From Symbiodinium natans (Eukaryota > Sar > Dinophyceae > Suessiales > Symbiodiniaceae): a stretch of DNA of 64,000 nt. Positions 25,647 through 37,700 of this stretch are shown here, in pieces. Below the pieces are notes generated by a model. That model was not told the origin of the DNA. It worked only from the letters and a program-made list of their open reading frames with translations, and made no database searches. Both the position numbers and the translations under genes were made by a program. The stretch lies in assembly GCA_905221605.1 (NCBI GenBank), contig CAJNDS010002825.1, positions 188,001 to 252,000 of the forward strand, in the 5' to 3' direction. Positions within the stretch are counted from its first letter, which is position 1. Each line of letters opens with the position of its first letter.

Positions 25647-28600
25647 GCACCGCGCTTATTTTCACGCAACAGGGGGGGAGCTTTTGTGCAAGCTTCCTCC
25701 CCTTCATGGGGAAGCCAAGGGAGGAGTTGAGCCCCTGAAGAAAAGCCCCTAGATCAGGGGGCAAGCCCTACAAACCTGGAAGCCCTCAAAAGCGCTAGGG
25801 CCCCTCCCCCCCCCTCTCCCCGCGGAGACCCCAACTAGTAAGATTGTCGAGAAAAGGAAACGCGTGAAACAACGAGACATAAATTTAACCGGCGTTTAGG
25901 GATACACTGAACTTCAGTGCCCGCCCATCAATAGGTGAGTCATGCGGCACCATGAGTCTGAACCCAAAGGCGTAGACATGATTCATGCCTTTCTTGCCCG
26001 AGTAATAGAAAGGAACAAGCGCAAAAACGTCCTATGTTTTTCCTAGCGTTTGCACTTTCAGAGCATTGTAGAAGTAAAAACACATCCCTTAGAGGTTTGT
26101 CGTGTGTCCCCCTCCCTTCGTGCTCGTAAGGTTTGGTGAGGCCCGAGAAGTTTGTTGCATGTCCCCTCCCTTCGTGCTCGTAGGGTGAGGGCCCCTGGAA
26201 TTTCGGTCTGAAGCCCTAGAACCATAACGTGCTTGAAGGGCACAGCGTGCGAGGTTTGAAGGCTTCAGAGAGGCGTCTTGGTTGGTCCTTGTGTGTGCGA
26301 AAAGACTGAGTGTGTTGCTTTTTGCTTTTTGGGAACCGAGCGTACTCAAATAGCACCCAAGTTTTGGGGACCGACCGTGTGCTTTGCGGAACCGAGCGTG
26401 CCCAAGTTTTCGGGACCGAGCGTGTTCAACTAGCATCCTGCCTTTTCGGGGGCCGAGCGTACTCAAACAGCACCCAAGCTCTGGGATTCAGAACACTGTA
26501 GACAGAAGTAAAAACATACAGTATCCCTTAGAGGTTTGTGGTATGTCCCCTCCCTTTGTGCTCGAAGGGTTTGGTGAGGGCCCTAAAGGTTTGTCACACA
26601 CGTACCCTCCCTTCGCGCTCGTAGGGTGACGAGTGTCGTCATGGAGCCAGTGACATGATAACTCTTTCACTTGGGCTAACAGTGAGTCCACACTTGGACG
26701 AGCCTAAACAACTCGCAAGTTCCACGCGTCTGTGAGTGCCTGCTTGTGTTGGGTTAGTGCATGCGTGGTTGCACGTGTTGATGTGCCGCTCTCTGCAAGA
26801 TTGTGACATCACAGCTTGCGAGTAGAATCAAGTAGAGGAGGTAGTGCCCTTTTAGCATTTTGCTTTTCCCGCCCACCACGTCCCTGCAAAATGCGTCGGG
26901 CTGGTGCAGGGGGTGAAGGTAGTCCCTGCCCTAGGGCCCGCACTGGCGGCTGCAACCCCCTGGGCCGGGAGCTACATGTAGATACTGTAGGGCACTGTAG
27001 GGTAGATCCCTCTGAGACTCAAAGGATATTCCCCAGCGTCACCGAAGGAAAAGAAGTGGCACTGTGCTTCTTCTGTACCTGGTTGCGTCTGCACAGTCAC
27101 GTTCAGTTTAGGCCATGTTAGTCTGGAGTGAAATCGTAAGCAACTAGCACCCCAGGTGCGCCCTGATAACCAAATAGCTCGCGCCATGGTGCGAGCTATT
27201 TGGTCGCAGGGGAAACATCCATGATATTTTGACACGTTAAAGCACAAGTTTTCAGGGCTGGTCGCAGGGGCATATTTACGAACCTCATAGAGCCACGATT
27301 CCGTTACCAGCACAGGGACAAACATCTCAATGTGCTTAAACCACCTCTTTCTTCGGGGAACGTGTTTTACTGGTCACAGCGGCATACTCACAACCCTCAT
27401 AGAGCCACGATTACGTTACCATCACAATATTTGGTTGCATCGTAAGCAACTAGCACCCCATCTGCGCCTAGAAGACCAAATAGCTCGCACCAGAGCTGCC
27501 CCCGCTACCCCATGAAATGGCCAACTTGCAAGGAGAAGCTTGCCACGCGAGGCTCCGAGGCATGAAGGTTTTGGCTTCTTTGTAAACCTTTGTATTTCCC
27601 AAATGCCCGCAAAATCCACGCACGCTTTCTCGACGTTTTCCATGAGGCGCTTGTGTCTTTGGTTGCCAACAGTAAAGCCGGGCGTTAAAACACTCCAGGC
27701 GCGAGCTGTCTGGTCGCTGGCCCGAGCTATTTGAGCGTACTCAAACAGCATCCAAGTCTTGGGGACCAAGCGTGTTCAGCATCCTGCTTTTTTGGGACCG
27801 AGCGTACTCAAACAGCACCCAAGTTTTGGGGACCGAGCGTGTTCAACTAGCATCGTGCTTTTTGGGGACCGAACGTACTAGAATGGCACCCAAGTCCTGG
27901 GACCGCACTTTCAGAACGCTGTAGAAGTAAAGACACATCTCTTCGAGGTTTGTCGCATGTCCCCTCCCTTTGTGCTCGTAGGGTTTGATGAGGGCCCTAG
28001 ATTTTTGTCGCACGTCCCCTCCGCGCTCGTCAATTGGCGTCGTAAGCAACTAGCACCCCTTCTGTGCCCTGATGACCAAATAGCTCGCGCCATGGCGCGA
28101 GCTATTTGGATTTGGTCGCAAGGGAAACATCCAAGGTGTTTCGACACGTCAAAACACGTTTCAGGGCTAGTTTTCTGCCCCTCAAAGCCTGTGCTGGTAG
28201 TGTAATCGTGGCCCTATAGCGCCTGCTTTTAAAAAAAGGGGTTCCAAAGCCTGTGCTGGTAACGCAATCGTGGCCCCATAATTCGCCTGCACTTTGAAAC
28301 GGTTATATTCACCTCTAGGGCCCTCACCCTTCGAGCAAGACATGCGACACAACTCTAGGGCCCTCACCAAACCCTAGCACGAAGGGAGGGGGACACACGA
28401 CAAACCTCTAAGGGATACGTTTTTACTTCTACAGTGTTCTGAAAGTGCAGACGTTCGGAAACATAGGATGTTTTTTGCGCTTGCACACCCTATGGAGCCA
28501 CGATTACGTTACCAGCACACAGGGGGTAAGCATCTCTATTTACTTAAACCACCCTTTTTAGGGGCTGTGAAACCTCTTCGCGGAGCAAGGAGAGTCGGGT

Positions 28601-31600
28601 GAAAACCCTGCTTGCTCTGCGAAAAGGTTCTACACAAGCGCAAAAACATCCAATATTGTTCCTGAAGTTTGCACTTTCAGAACACTGTAGAAGTAAAAAC
28701 ATATCCCTTAGAGGTTTGTCGTATGTCCACTCCCTTCGTTCTCGTAAGGTTCGTAAGGGTCCTTGAAGTTTGTCGCACGTCCCCTTCCTTCGTGTTCGTA
28801 GGGCAGAGGTTAGGCCTGGAAAGCCCTAGAACCATAACGTGCTTGAAGGGCCCAGCGTGCGAGGCTTGAAGGCTTCGAAGAGGCGTCTTGGTTGGTCCTT
28901 GTGTGTGCGAAATGACTGAGCGTGAGCATACTCAAATGGCACCCAAGTTTTGGGGACCGACCGCGTGCTTTGCGGAACCGAGCGTACCCAAGTTTTCGGG
29001 ACCGAGCGTGCTTGAAGGGCCCAGCGTGCGAGGCTTGAAGGCTTCAGAGAGGCGTCATCTTGGTTGCTCCTTGTGTATACGAAAAGACTGAGCGTGTTCA
29101 ACTAGCATCCTGCTTCTTGGAGACCGAGCGTACTCAAATAGCACCCAAGTGTTCGCGACCGAGCGTGTTCAACTAGCATCCTGCTTTTGATTTGGGGCCG
29201 AGCGTATTCAACCAGCACCCAAGCATTGGGATTCAGAACGCTGTAGAAGTAAATTCACACATTATCCCTTAGAGTTTTGCCGCATGTCCCCTCCCTTTGT
29301 GCTCGTAGGGTTTGGTGACTCGCAGGGTGACGTCGGAAGCAACACCCCTTCTGCGCCCTGATGGCCCCCAAATCAGACACAAAGGCCGTGGGAGACCACG
29401 AACCCTAATCGCGTGACACCAATCTCGCCAAGCACGTGACACTTTTGTTTTCTGAGGAGAGGGTCCCAAACGGTTCCTGTTTGGGGGGAAAAACGCGCTC
29501 CCGTCTCCTCTAAAACCCAGGCTTGGACTCCACCGCCGTGGGCGACGAGGGCGGCTTCGCTCCGGCCGTGGCGGATCCCGAGGAGGCGCCCTCTGCTCTT
29601 TCGCCCCCTCTGCTCTTATGCCCCCGTCATCTTCTCTCATCTCCTCTCCTCTCATGTCCTTCTCTCTCTTCTCTCCTCTTATCTCCTCTCCTCTCCTCTT
29701 ATCTCCTCGTCTTCTCTCCTCTTTGCTGCTCGGAGAGGGGGGGGGAGAGCGGACGGTCAGGGTGGCCTCAGAAGGTCTCAGAAAGTTTCGAAAGGGCTTC
29801 GGGGTTTGTTTACACGGGGGCTTCCATGGGCCTCGTGCATTCGGCAACACACCCGAAGCCAAAGTCTGGCCCTCCGCAGGGGTTGAAGTTGCTCCTGGAA
29901 GCCATCAGCCAGGCCCCTTTCGCGCCTTGCTTGCTGCGTTCCCTTCATGTTTGTTCTTGGGGGATTATGCTAAAGTTGCTGGATGTCATGTTTTGTTTGG
30001 CATTCCTCTTTTTCCGGCTTCAGTGCGTTTCGGATTCAGTTTTGACAACTTTGCAGGCCTAGCGATAAACGCTCCAAATTCCACGCCTCTTGTTGAGTGG
30101 CCTCACCTTTTGTCACGTGCCACCCCTTTCGAAACCCCTCAAAGGACTCAGACTGAGAGGTTTTTTTCCCCTGCCTTTGCCAGGCCGGCCACGAAGGTAA
30201 GATCCTGCTGGGGGCTTGAGCTTTGCGCAGGATGTCTGGCGGTTTTGGCAGGTATCGGGCCTTTGAGAATGTTCACCCCTAGAAGCCCCCTAAACTCCAA
30301 ACCTTATGTTTTACGCGTGCTTTCGGTCCGCGGAAGAGGATCAGGGTCTGGGTGTGGAAAAGGCCGGCATCCGAGGTGGCGTGGAGGTTCAATGAATCCT
30401 GTGTCTTGTTCATCAGATTCGTACTAACTTTCCCACCTTGAGATTGAATCCTTACAAGCCAACAGAGGTAATACGATGGGTGAAGAGAATAATATTAATG
30501 CGCCCTTATAAGTTCACGCATGAAGGGTGCATGAATATTATGAACGCAACAGAATCCGGGTGTTGGGCGGTTCGCCTGCTCATGCGCAGGCACAGCATAC
30601 TCAAAACATGGGAGAGCAAAAGTGCGCACCGTTCGATGTCGTGTCGAGAAGAAAAAGAGAAGTCCCAAGTCCCCCCCCTCCCTCAAAAAAGAGACACCGA
30701 GGATTGGCTCCGACCCTGCCTCCTCGGAGTTCTGGAAGGGCGACGAGCAGAAGTACGCCCCTTCGGCTTAGCGAGTCTCTCATAGTCTCTCGTCTCTCTA
30801 AGTCTCTCTCTAAATCTCTCTCTTAGCTCTTCTTTATCAACTGACGCGACGCAAATTGTCTCTTCAGCCCCCATGAGAGCTGTTTTTCTGGGCGTCCGTT
30901 GGCTTCTGAGGACATGGATTTCAAGAGCACCAACCCCAAGCCGGAGAACAAGAAGACCCGGGAGGAGATGGCCCGGGCCCCATCGGGCCATGGCTACAAC
31001 ACAGAACCGGGCTGTTTTGAACACAGTGTCGCCCCTTGTTTTTCATCATAATATTGTGCGTGGCTACCCCGAAACCCGAAGCCCTCAACCCTAACCCGCA
31101 CTACTTAGACCCCTCACACCCCCCATAAACCGGAGGATTCTGGGGCGCTCTGAAAGGCCTTTCGGTGTTTCTCTTGGGTTTGAGAGGGCCTGCAGGTCAG
31201 GGTTGGGTCGTCCCTTCTCTCAGGCTTTCTTGTTTTGAGTAGGGGGTGCAAACATACCTCTCAGAGCGCGAGCGGAGTTTAGCTTCCGTGGATCTGCGAA
31301 GCTTGTGCGACGGCTGAGATCCTGAAAATGCGAAGGCAAGGAGAGGGAACTTTGGCGAGGAAGAACCAATTGGACAACCTACAAAAGACCAGAGAACAAA
31401 AGCACCGCAGCAGGAACGTAAATGTTTGCTGGACCACGCGTCAGATGCAGTTAGTCAGCTCATGTGCCACATCCTGGGTGCAAATGCCGCGCCTACTACG
31501 CCTTCTTGCAGCTTCAAGCAAAAACGGGTTGGCGGGTGCTGGGGAGCCCGGTCCTGAGGGTGGTTCTGAGAAGTGTCAGGGCTCACTAAAATCAGTGTGG

Positions 31601-34600
31601 GGAAGGGTTGGGAACTTGGTACAAAGCAGTTTTGGTGCTCTGCAAATTCCTCAGGAATCCAGAGCATGTTTTCCAGGGCAAAGGCTGTGAGACCAAACGC
31701 TTTCAAAAGAAGGGCCTTGCAGGTGGGACCTGGCAGACTTCTAACATTAAAGTCAAGGCCATGAAGGCCATGAAGGCATTTGCAATGCCGTATGAACCTG
31801 CGTCCAGCTCTGCTCTCATGGCCTGAAAAGGCTCGAGGAGGAGCTTTCAGCTGTGCTGATATCTCAGAAACGGCTAGAGGAATAGTTGGTTAAACGGTTA
31901 CACCACCGCTCATCCTTCAGCATGCCATGTTGTTTGTCCATTGCTCTTTCTATCTAACTGTGGATATACACACATACGTATGACTGTGTAAGTTATGTGT
32001 GTATGTTACATGCAGACACACAAACATAAACACATATATATATATATACACACCTAAATAAATACATAAATACAGAAATAAAAAAATAAATATAAAAATA
32101 TATATGTATATATTCATATATTTTTATTTATTTATTTATTTATGTATTTATTTATGCGCACACACACACACACCTCGCACGATTCCTGTGCATTTTGTGT
32201 GTGTATCAGCTCTTGAGGTAGCCACCTACAAGCGCTTCTGCGACACCTACCCCATTGCGCTGCTGGAGGCACTCTCTTTTTTTGGCCCCTTGCTTTGAGG
32301 GGGGGAGATTTGACCGGGGGGGGGGGGGGGGAATTGGAAGAGCAACTCCAAGGCACGGGGGGAGTCGAGCTTCCTGAAAATGACCCTTACCCAAAAACAA
32401 GTGAACCTTCGCCAGGACCCCTTCGCCGAGGAGGACTTCGAGGGACACTCCCAGCTCACCGCGCTCGTGGGCGACAAGGCCTAAGCCCCCCAGTCACGAA
32501 CCCGTTTTGCCAGGTTTTTTTGAGGGTTGTTGAGGCTTTGGTGAGCTTTGGGTGTAATTGATGGTTTAGGAGGAGGGCACATCTGCTCGGTGTGAAGCAA
32601 AGCCACGGCAGGTGGAAATTGTCGGCGACGACCTCTACTGCACGAATGTCAAGCGCGTGCAGATGGGCCGCTGGTTTGCATCCAGCTCCTTCTCTGGGGC
32701 AGTCCCCGGCGAAAACCAGACTTCGAGAATCCCCACCCTACAGCTACCTGATGCGGGGCCATCCTGGGAGCCCTCCAGGGATACTTGGCGGGATTCACCC
32801 TTCAGAGCGGGCCACGCGTGCTTCTCTGGGCGTGCATGAGGGATACTCGGCAGGCTTCTTTGTGGGCCCCACGGATACTCAGTGGGACTGCGAACGTCTC
32901 TTCGAGAGTTTAGAACAAACTCGCTTCAAGAAGCACTAGTTTTACTTTGGCTGCACGTCCTTTTGTGAATCGTCATTGGTTTTGCTGCGAATTGCAGTAT
33001 CAACCTTTTTCGCTCCATTCGCTGTAGCTAATCTTGAGCTGAATGTCGTGAACCATCCTGTTGCTTTGCGTGCTTCATTCGACCTGGTTGCATTGTACGT
33101 TGGTTTTCTTCTTACCCAAATGAATTAATGCCAAACTTCGTTCTTACTTTGGCTCCTTCTTGAGAGTTCATGCGTTGAGATCGATCTTGCCTGAGTAACA
33201 TTTTTTGCTGACTTTAAAAACTCTGAACCCATGGTTGTACTGTCAATCAAGCTTGCTTAAGCTTAACTTTTCACACCACCTTGAATTGATTGCTGTCGTT
33301 GAAAAACTCTAAAGGACTCGAGTGGAACTCTCAAACACTTATTTGAATCTTCGCAGTAGGATGCGGTGCTGGACCACAGCTTGCAGACGAAAACCCTGCT
33401 TTCACGGAAGTTGCTGTTCTTCAAGCACCCCAAGCATCCCATATTGCTACGCTGGTTTCCACAGTTCGCTGAATGCATTTCAACGGTACTCGATGACATA
33501 CGAGAGCTGTTTTTCGATGTCGGTGGTAGTGGCCTCAGCATTCCACTTACACCGGAACTGAAGCAAAACAAAAGCCACCTAGAACCGTCAAAGCCTCGAA
33601 AAGCTTCCAAAAGGACTCAAGCAACCAATACCAGTAGACGATCGAAGCCTGCGCAAGGCTTGGACAAGAAGGCCACCAACGCCATGCTCCTGAAGGCCCC
33701 CCCCCCAGGGCCCCCGGGAGATTTCTCTGAGTTCTCAGCAACATCGGGATCAGGTGTGCGGGGCATGTTGGCATGTTGCGGCCTTTTGACCCTAAAGACC
33801 CCAACCTCTAAACCCCCGGGGCTAGAAGGCGCTCCTTGGGGTTTTAGGATTTGGGGGCACTGGCCGACAGCACCTCGAATTGAAAAGCCATGGAACACGG
33901 CTTGAACGACCAGGGAGCAACCACTCAACCCCACTGAGCCTCCCTCCTTTCCCGAAAGAAAAACGTACCTTCAAACCCTAAACACCCTGATATCGACGTG
34001 TTTTGGTCCAAAACCCACAAATCCCCTACTGGAGTTACTGGAGGTGAACCAGATCGGCAGCGTGTCCGAGTCCATCGCAGCCTGGAAGCTCTGCCGAGAC
34101 AACAAGCGTCTCGGTGTCATAGCTGGTTCGCCTGGTGCTTGTATAGGAGTTCTTCAGGGTGTAGGGGGCTTCTGGAGGGTTGAGGGAGGGAGGGCTTCGG
34201 GTTGTTGTCGGCGCTTAGGTTGTTTTAAGCGCGGCTTGATAGTTTTTTCAGGCTTGAGGGTTTTTTTTTTTTTTTTGGGGGGGGGGGTTTCGGGCTCCCT
34301 TCTTGGGGTTGAAGAGGGAATATTTCTAGGCCTGCGGTGAAGGGGAATCCCGGGAGCCGTGGACCCGACAAAACGAGGTGAACTTTTCCGTAAGTTAAAC
34401 AGGAACCCAAGAATGGGTGCAACCTATTCTACAGTATTTGATCTGATCAAAACCTGTTTCCAACCTTGCCATTCGGGAGAGATTCTGCAAAAAGACATGG
34501 AAACCCCTAAGCCATTATAATTGATGCTGCCCTTCAATTACCAGCCTGTGCTCGGAGCCTGGTGGATGGCCTGAAAGAGAGAAAGGGAGAGAGGCCCCCA

Positions 34601-34680
34601 AAAAAGAGTGGCTGGGGTCCAATTGCTGGGGCGACCCACCCCCCCCCCCTCTCTGGGTACTCTGAAATTCCCTCTGTCCC

Positions 34681-34720
<40 letters not shown>

Positions 34721-37700
34721 TTGCCCCATCTCTCTCCCTCTCTCTCTCTCGCTCTTTCTCGCCCCCTCTCTAAACACAAACCACATAAACCACACAAACC
34801 ACACAAACCACACAAACCACAAATACGGCCTGTGGCCCAAGGATGTACTTCATACCCATTTGAATTTGCGAGGTGGGGAGTCTTCGTGTCGCATCGTTCC
34901 GGGGAGACCGAGGAGCGCTCCCGAGATTCAAACTGGGGCCCGCGTCCCCCCACTAACCCCCCACACTAAACTAAGCCCCTTGTTACAACCTTATGTAAAA
35001 GTCCTGTTTAGACCCAACATTCAAACCCCTTCAAGCCCTCAATGCTCTGAAGCTCAAAAGGCTTCCGGTTATTCAAGCCCTACACTGATGAGAGTTTTGC
35101 GGTTACCCCTGTGCTTGGTTCCCTTTTTTCACATATTCCGATATATAGCCCGCGATTAGCGATCACGCGATAGTCACGTGATCGCTAATCACGTTTAGAG
35201 GTAACCGGCGTGCAGGGTTACCGGGCCACACTCTTTAGCAAACCCCTCCTAACACAGGCTTCGGGGCTTGTAAGGCCCGCTCCGCGGAGCTGCTGGTTCC
35301 CCTGCGTTGACGTGGAGTCCATGCGTCCATACTCAAACTTTGGAAGGCCCTCCCCAGCGAATACGCAACCCAGCCCTCAAATGCCAGGTGTCTCCACTTG
35401 CCCACTTAGTCACTTACCCAGGCCCCACACTCCAAAGGCCCGAGCTCAAACCCATGAGAAGCGCGTTGTTGATATGCCGTAAGCCTTTCTTCCACTGGAC
35501 AGAGGACACCTTCATTGCTGCCGGGCCCTCAGCGTTCTCAGATGCCACGCCTGCTTGCTAGCGCCCAACCACTCTCCCCGACGAAGCTCTATATATGGGA
35601 GTTTATAGGAGATTTCTGCCGCCGTTCCGCCGTTCTGCCGTTCGGCCGTTGGGCGCGGCACCCTGAAGTCTTGTGCAACAGATCTGGCATAGGTCAGCTT
35701 TTTGAAAGCAGGGGCCCGCTCTTGCCAGACTTCCCTTGATCCCAAGCAGCGAAAAGCTTGGATCGAGAATGCACTTAAGTGCTTCGCTCCTGAACAGCCC
35801 CTGAAAAACCCCCTCTCTCACAACTTTCCTGCTCTCTCTTAGCTTCTCCTCTCCTCTCCCCTCTCCTCTCCTCTCCCTTTTGATTGCTCTTACTGTTTGT
35901 CTCTCTCTCTCTCTCTTCTTTTTTTTGTTTAGCCATTTCTCCCTTTCTCCCTATCTTTCTTTCTTTCCGCGCACCTCTCCCTTGCGAGGACCTGACCGTG
36001 GGGCTCGGCACGGGGCACCTGAAGACGGGAGCGCCCTGCAGGAGAATTAGAACAGGGAAGAGGGAGAAGAGAGAGCAGAGGGGACAGAAGAGTCATATGT
36101 TCTCGCTTTGAGTCGGGATGGGCCTCTACAGAAAGAGCCTCTTTTCCTTCTACTAACAACAAGGAGCCAAGGAGTTCGACTTAGAGGGAGATGCTGGGCT
36201 GGGCTCACTCTCTGCACTCTCTGCACTCTCTGCACTCTCTGCACTCCCTGCACTCTCTGCACTCTCTGCCTCCTTCCGAGAAAAGTGACACGCGGAGCAG
36301 CTAGCTGAGAAACAGTCCTGAGAGAGCTATACAAGAAGGGACCATAGCCTACAGCGGGCTCAGCGGGGTGCAGCTCTTTGGGGTCATGGCGATGCGGGAG
36401 AGGCTTGTCTTGGTTGGGAAAGAAACTCCGACTTGACCACTTGTCTAGTCTGGGATTTTGCCCTACTACCGGGCCCCCCCCCCACCCTGAGGACCCATTT
36501 TTCTTCCTCCCCCCCCCCCCCCCAAAAGAAAATCCCCCCGAAATCCCCGAAGGAGCGAGCGCCTCGCCAAGTACAACCAGCTGCTTCGCATCGAGGAGGA
36601 GAGCGGGCCCCCCACCCCCCCCTGCGAGTCTGCCACCGACTGTATGATGTGCGTGATCTGCAGGTATTTATTTATAGAGATATCAATCGAACTCGAAATG
36701 GAGATTACGAGGCCGCGCCCTTAGAGATCTTCTTCTGAGAAGTCCTCTGGCCTTCTTCGCAAAAAAGTTTCATTCGATTTCTAAATTCGAAGGCCACACA
36801 TCACAAAATCCTCTTCTGGGTGTTCATGAAATGTCAGCAGTAGTGATTAAACATAGACAGAATTGTGACATAAAGAAGCCACACCCTAAGATATCACCTT
36901 TTGAGCCTCATTCGTACTTACAACTACTTAGAATTCTAGATTTGAAGGCCACACCCTATGAAATCACCGTTGGGGGCCTGTCCATTAGATGTCAGTAGAC
37001 ATGTGTGTGTGATACAGCCACACCCTAAGAAATCCTCATCGGGGCTTCGTTCGTAACTAAACCTAAGCAACAATTATATACGTTCAGAGGCCACGCCCTT
37101 CTAAGCCTCATTCGTAACTAAATCCACTTAGAATTCTATATTCCGCCACACCCATATGAAATCCTCCTCTGGCCGCGATTCGCAGTGAAGTTTACTTCGA
37201 ACTTTGCATTTTCGACCCACAGCGTGTGAAATCCTCGTCTGGGCTTCGTTTGCAACTTTGGGTTTGAAATCAAGGGGCCACACCCCTAGCCCTAACACGT
37301 CCTGTTCTAAGCCTCGCTCACAATCAAATCGAATGAGAAATTTGAATTGCAATCGCACCCTGAGAAAACCACCCCGAGAAATGATCATCCGGGCTTCGTT
37401 GGTAATTGAATTCAATTCGATTGTACATTCACCCCAAGACGTCATGTCTAAGCCTACAAAATGTTGGATCCAGACTTCATGGCTTTGAACTTTTGGATTT
37501 GTGGATTTGATTATTGCAGAAAAAGCGTTTCTCGCATAAGATTGTGCTTTTATCAGCTTTTCCTAGGCAAATCACACAGTGTTCACTAAATGGCAATGTA
37601 GTACGGTTTTTCGGATGCGTTTTGAGGTGGGGAAGTGTAGAACATGCAAAGCACAAGCGCTTTCTTTTTTGCCCCCCCCCCCCCCCCCACCCCCCCACCC

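Larger units (their letters stand above)
25996..29310. repeat. Dispersed-repeat nest in enolase intron 11
   Basis: Intron 11 (25647-29520) is built from at least three shuffled modules. Module A, 'gtagaagtaaaaacacatcc' plus 'cccttagaggtttgtcg' and 'tcccctcccttcgtgctcg', occurs near 26070, 26510, 27917, 28685 and 29246, and once inverted near 28380-28450. Module B, 'gaccgagcgtactcaaa' plus 'agcacccaagttttgggg', occurs about ten times (26330-26480, 27730-27850, 28930-29225). Module C, 'caactagcacccc' followed by a palindrome, occurs near 27140, 27440 and 28050. Short ORFs here repeat the same peptide fragments on both strands and are not genes. Confidence 0.85.
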
